Below are positions 62,922-64,000 of a stretch of 64,000 bases of DNA, in pieces. The notes below the pieces were generated by a model. That model was not told the DNA's origin, searched no databases, and saw only the letters and a program-made list of their open reading frames with translations. The translations under genes and the position numbers were made by a program. The DNA lies in assembly GCA_018466975.1 (NCBI GenBank), contig CM031560.1, positions 2,046,001 to 2,110,000 on the forward strand, written 5' to 3'. Each line of letters opens with the position of its first letter. Within the stretch, counting starts at the first letter, position 1. This stretch comes from Sparassis latifolia. Its lineage: Eukaryota > Basidiomycota > Agaricomycetes > Polyporales > Sparassidaceae.

Positions 62922-64000
62922 TCACGCGTCGAGGTGTGGCTATCAGATGAGATAAGCTGGAAGCTTAGCTGGATATTCAAAAGAGGTGGAACTAGACAGC
63001 GAATATTTGAGAGGGAACTATTGGGAGCTATTTCTTGTGAGAAAGACGGAAAGTAATTTCGTCGCACAGAGGATGTGATGCTTACAGAAGTTGTAGCCAA
63101 ATTGACTATTGTCCCCGGAACCCGAGACTCCCACCCGAGAAGTTCTTCGCGAGGTATAGAGACGACAGGTTAAACGGAATGATTCAGTCTGGGATCAAGT
63201 CCGTAAGAGTCCGTCCCATGTGATGTACTGCACCTGGGGAGAGGCTGTGGTACGTGGGTTTTTCTTGTCACCCTGCCGTATTTTTGGAGAGCTGCGGGGT
63301 GTTGATCTGTTCTGCCACACGGAGGCTGCAAATCTGTTGGTGAGTTTGAACTTTCAAGCTTTCTTCTGGGAGATCAACGGAGTGAATTGGGTAATTTCCG
63401 CCCGGTGTAGTAGGACTTGGAAGACACTATTCCAGGAGAGCTACTGGTCGCGTTCAATACAATCTTCAGACGTTGTGAAGACCTCGACCAATTGCAAAGT
63501 CGAAAGCAGAAGTACTAGTCATGCACAGAATTATTGCTGCGCTCTCGATCAACGGCGTGAATGTTGGAGGCAGAATCGTAGACGCGCGGTCACTCGGCCG
63601 ACTTGACACCAGCTGAGACACACCGATATATATAAAATTGACTCCGAATTCGTTGCAGAAGCTCGTACAGTATATAAGTGTCCAAGGTTGATTCGTCATC
63701 TCTCTGCAGAGCTCCTGCGTAGTTCAAAGCCAAAAAAATCTGTCACGTAATTGTTCAGAAAAGGTGCACGACTATGGACCACCTTTCGAAATATGATCTA
63801 GTTGGGCAGTCGGGGGTCAGCAGTTCTACTTATGTCTGCTGGAGAGGTTGGGGGCACCAGCTATGACTCATCCTGAAGTATGATATATGACAGTCGTTCT
63901 GACGGCGTCGGATGGCTTGACTGTGAGGAACCGCTCTCATCTACTATAGAAGAAATAAAAATTGAAACACTGAGAGGATTGGAAATGAAAGTACGAGAAA
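62922..64000. other. Right-edge stretch without a supported gene
   Basis: About 1.1 kb upstream of the folate synthase gene and on to the window end. It is AT-richer and without a coherent gene; a gene cut by the window edge cannot be excluded. Confidence 0.4.

Noticed and set aside
63220..63606. 128-codon frame near the right edge
   Set aside because: No domain or splice support; composition looks random.

Overview
The window is nuclear DNA from a filamentous basidiomycete, most likely an Agaricomycete (polypore-like). Almost every gene is cut by many introns of about 45-60 nt with GTRNGT-type donors, CTNAC/CTGAC-type branch points and YAG acceptors. The proteins have the look of Agaricomycete families: F-box/LRR proteins, a DUF6699-like protein, an Iml2-type TPR protein, a MATH-BTB protein and a Zn2Cys6 regulator. 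There are no operons, ribosome binding sites or CRISPR arrays. Gene models were built by hand by splicing reading frames at intron borders. Nearly all close as exact multiples of three, with family motifs continuous across the joins.

Layout. 0.8-8 kb: a large intronless RING-finger protein, a minus-strand F-box protein, a non-coding stretch and a DUF6699-like protein. 8.9-14.3 kb: a doubtful small gene and two tandem F-box paralogues that share an intron position. 14.9-25.2 kb is a housekeeping block: RNA polymerase III subunit RPC11, a Kha1-type K+/H+ antiporter (11 exons), the box C/D snoRNP protein NOP56, a SPRY-domain protein, a Golgi GDPase (GDA1 family) and tRNA-Gly(GCC). 26.4-28.1 kb: a Gcn4-like bZIP factor with upstream ORFs. 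30-35.9 kb: a BCH/RhoGAP protein divergent from an Iml2/TTC39 family protein.

36.2-39.8 kb is the accessory part. It holds a badly decayed LRR-type gene interrupted by a 378-bp terminal-inverted-repeat element with a TA duplication, then a second, roughly 1-kb inverted-repeat element. 39.9-49.3 kb: a MYND-finger protein with an Mss51-like C-terminus, divergent from a 24-exon Prp24/SART3 splicing factor, then a MATH-BTB protein. 49.5-54.6 kb: a GRASP (Grh1) Golgi protein carrying a long His-Asp tract, divergent from a PPR-like mitochondrial protein. 55-62.9 kb: a Zn2Cys6 transcription factor, the SUMO E1 subunit AOS1 (with an apparent one-base frameshift) and a dihydrofolate/folylpolyglutamate synthase.

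The genes do not form one pathway; they are ordinary core functions: transcription, rRNA and mRNA processing, secretion, ion transport, SUMO and folate metabolism. I found no new multi-gene system. The most interesting signals are the transposon-broken pseudogene whose empty site restores the reading frame, three apparent GC-AG introns, micro-exons down to 7 nt, the His-Asp tract in GRASP, and the AOS1 frameshift.
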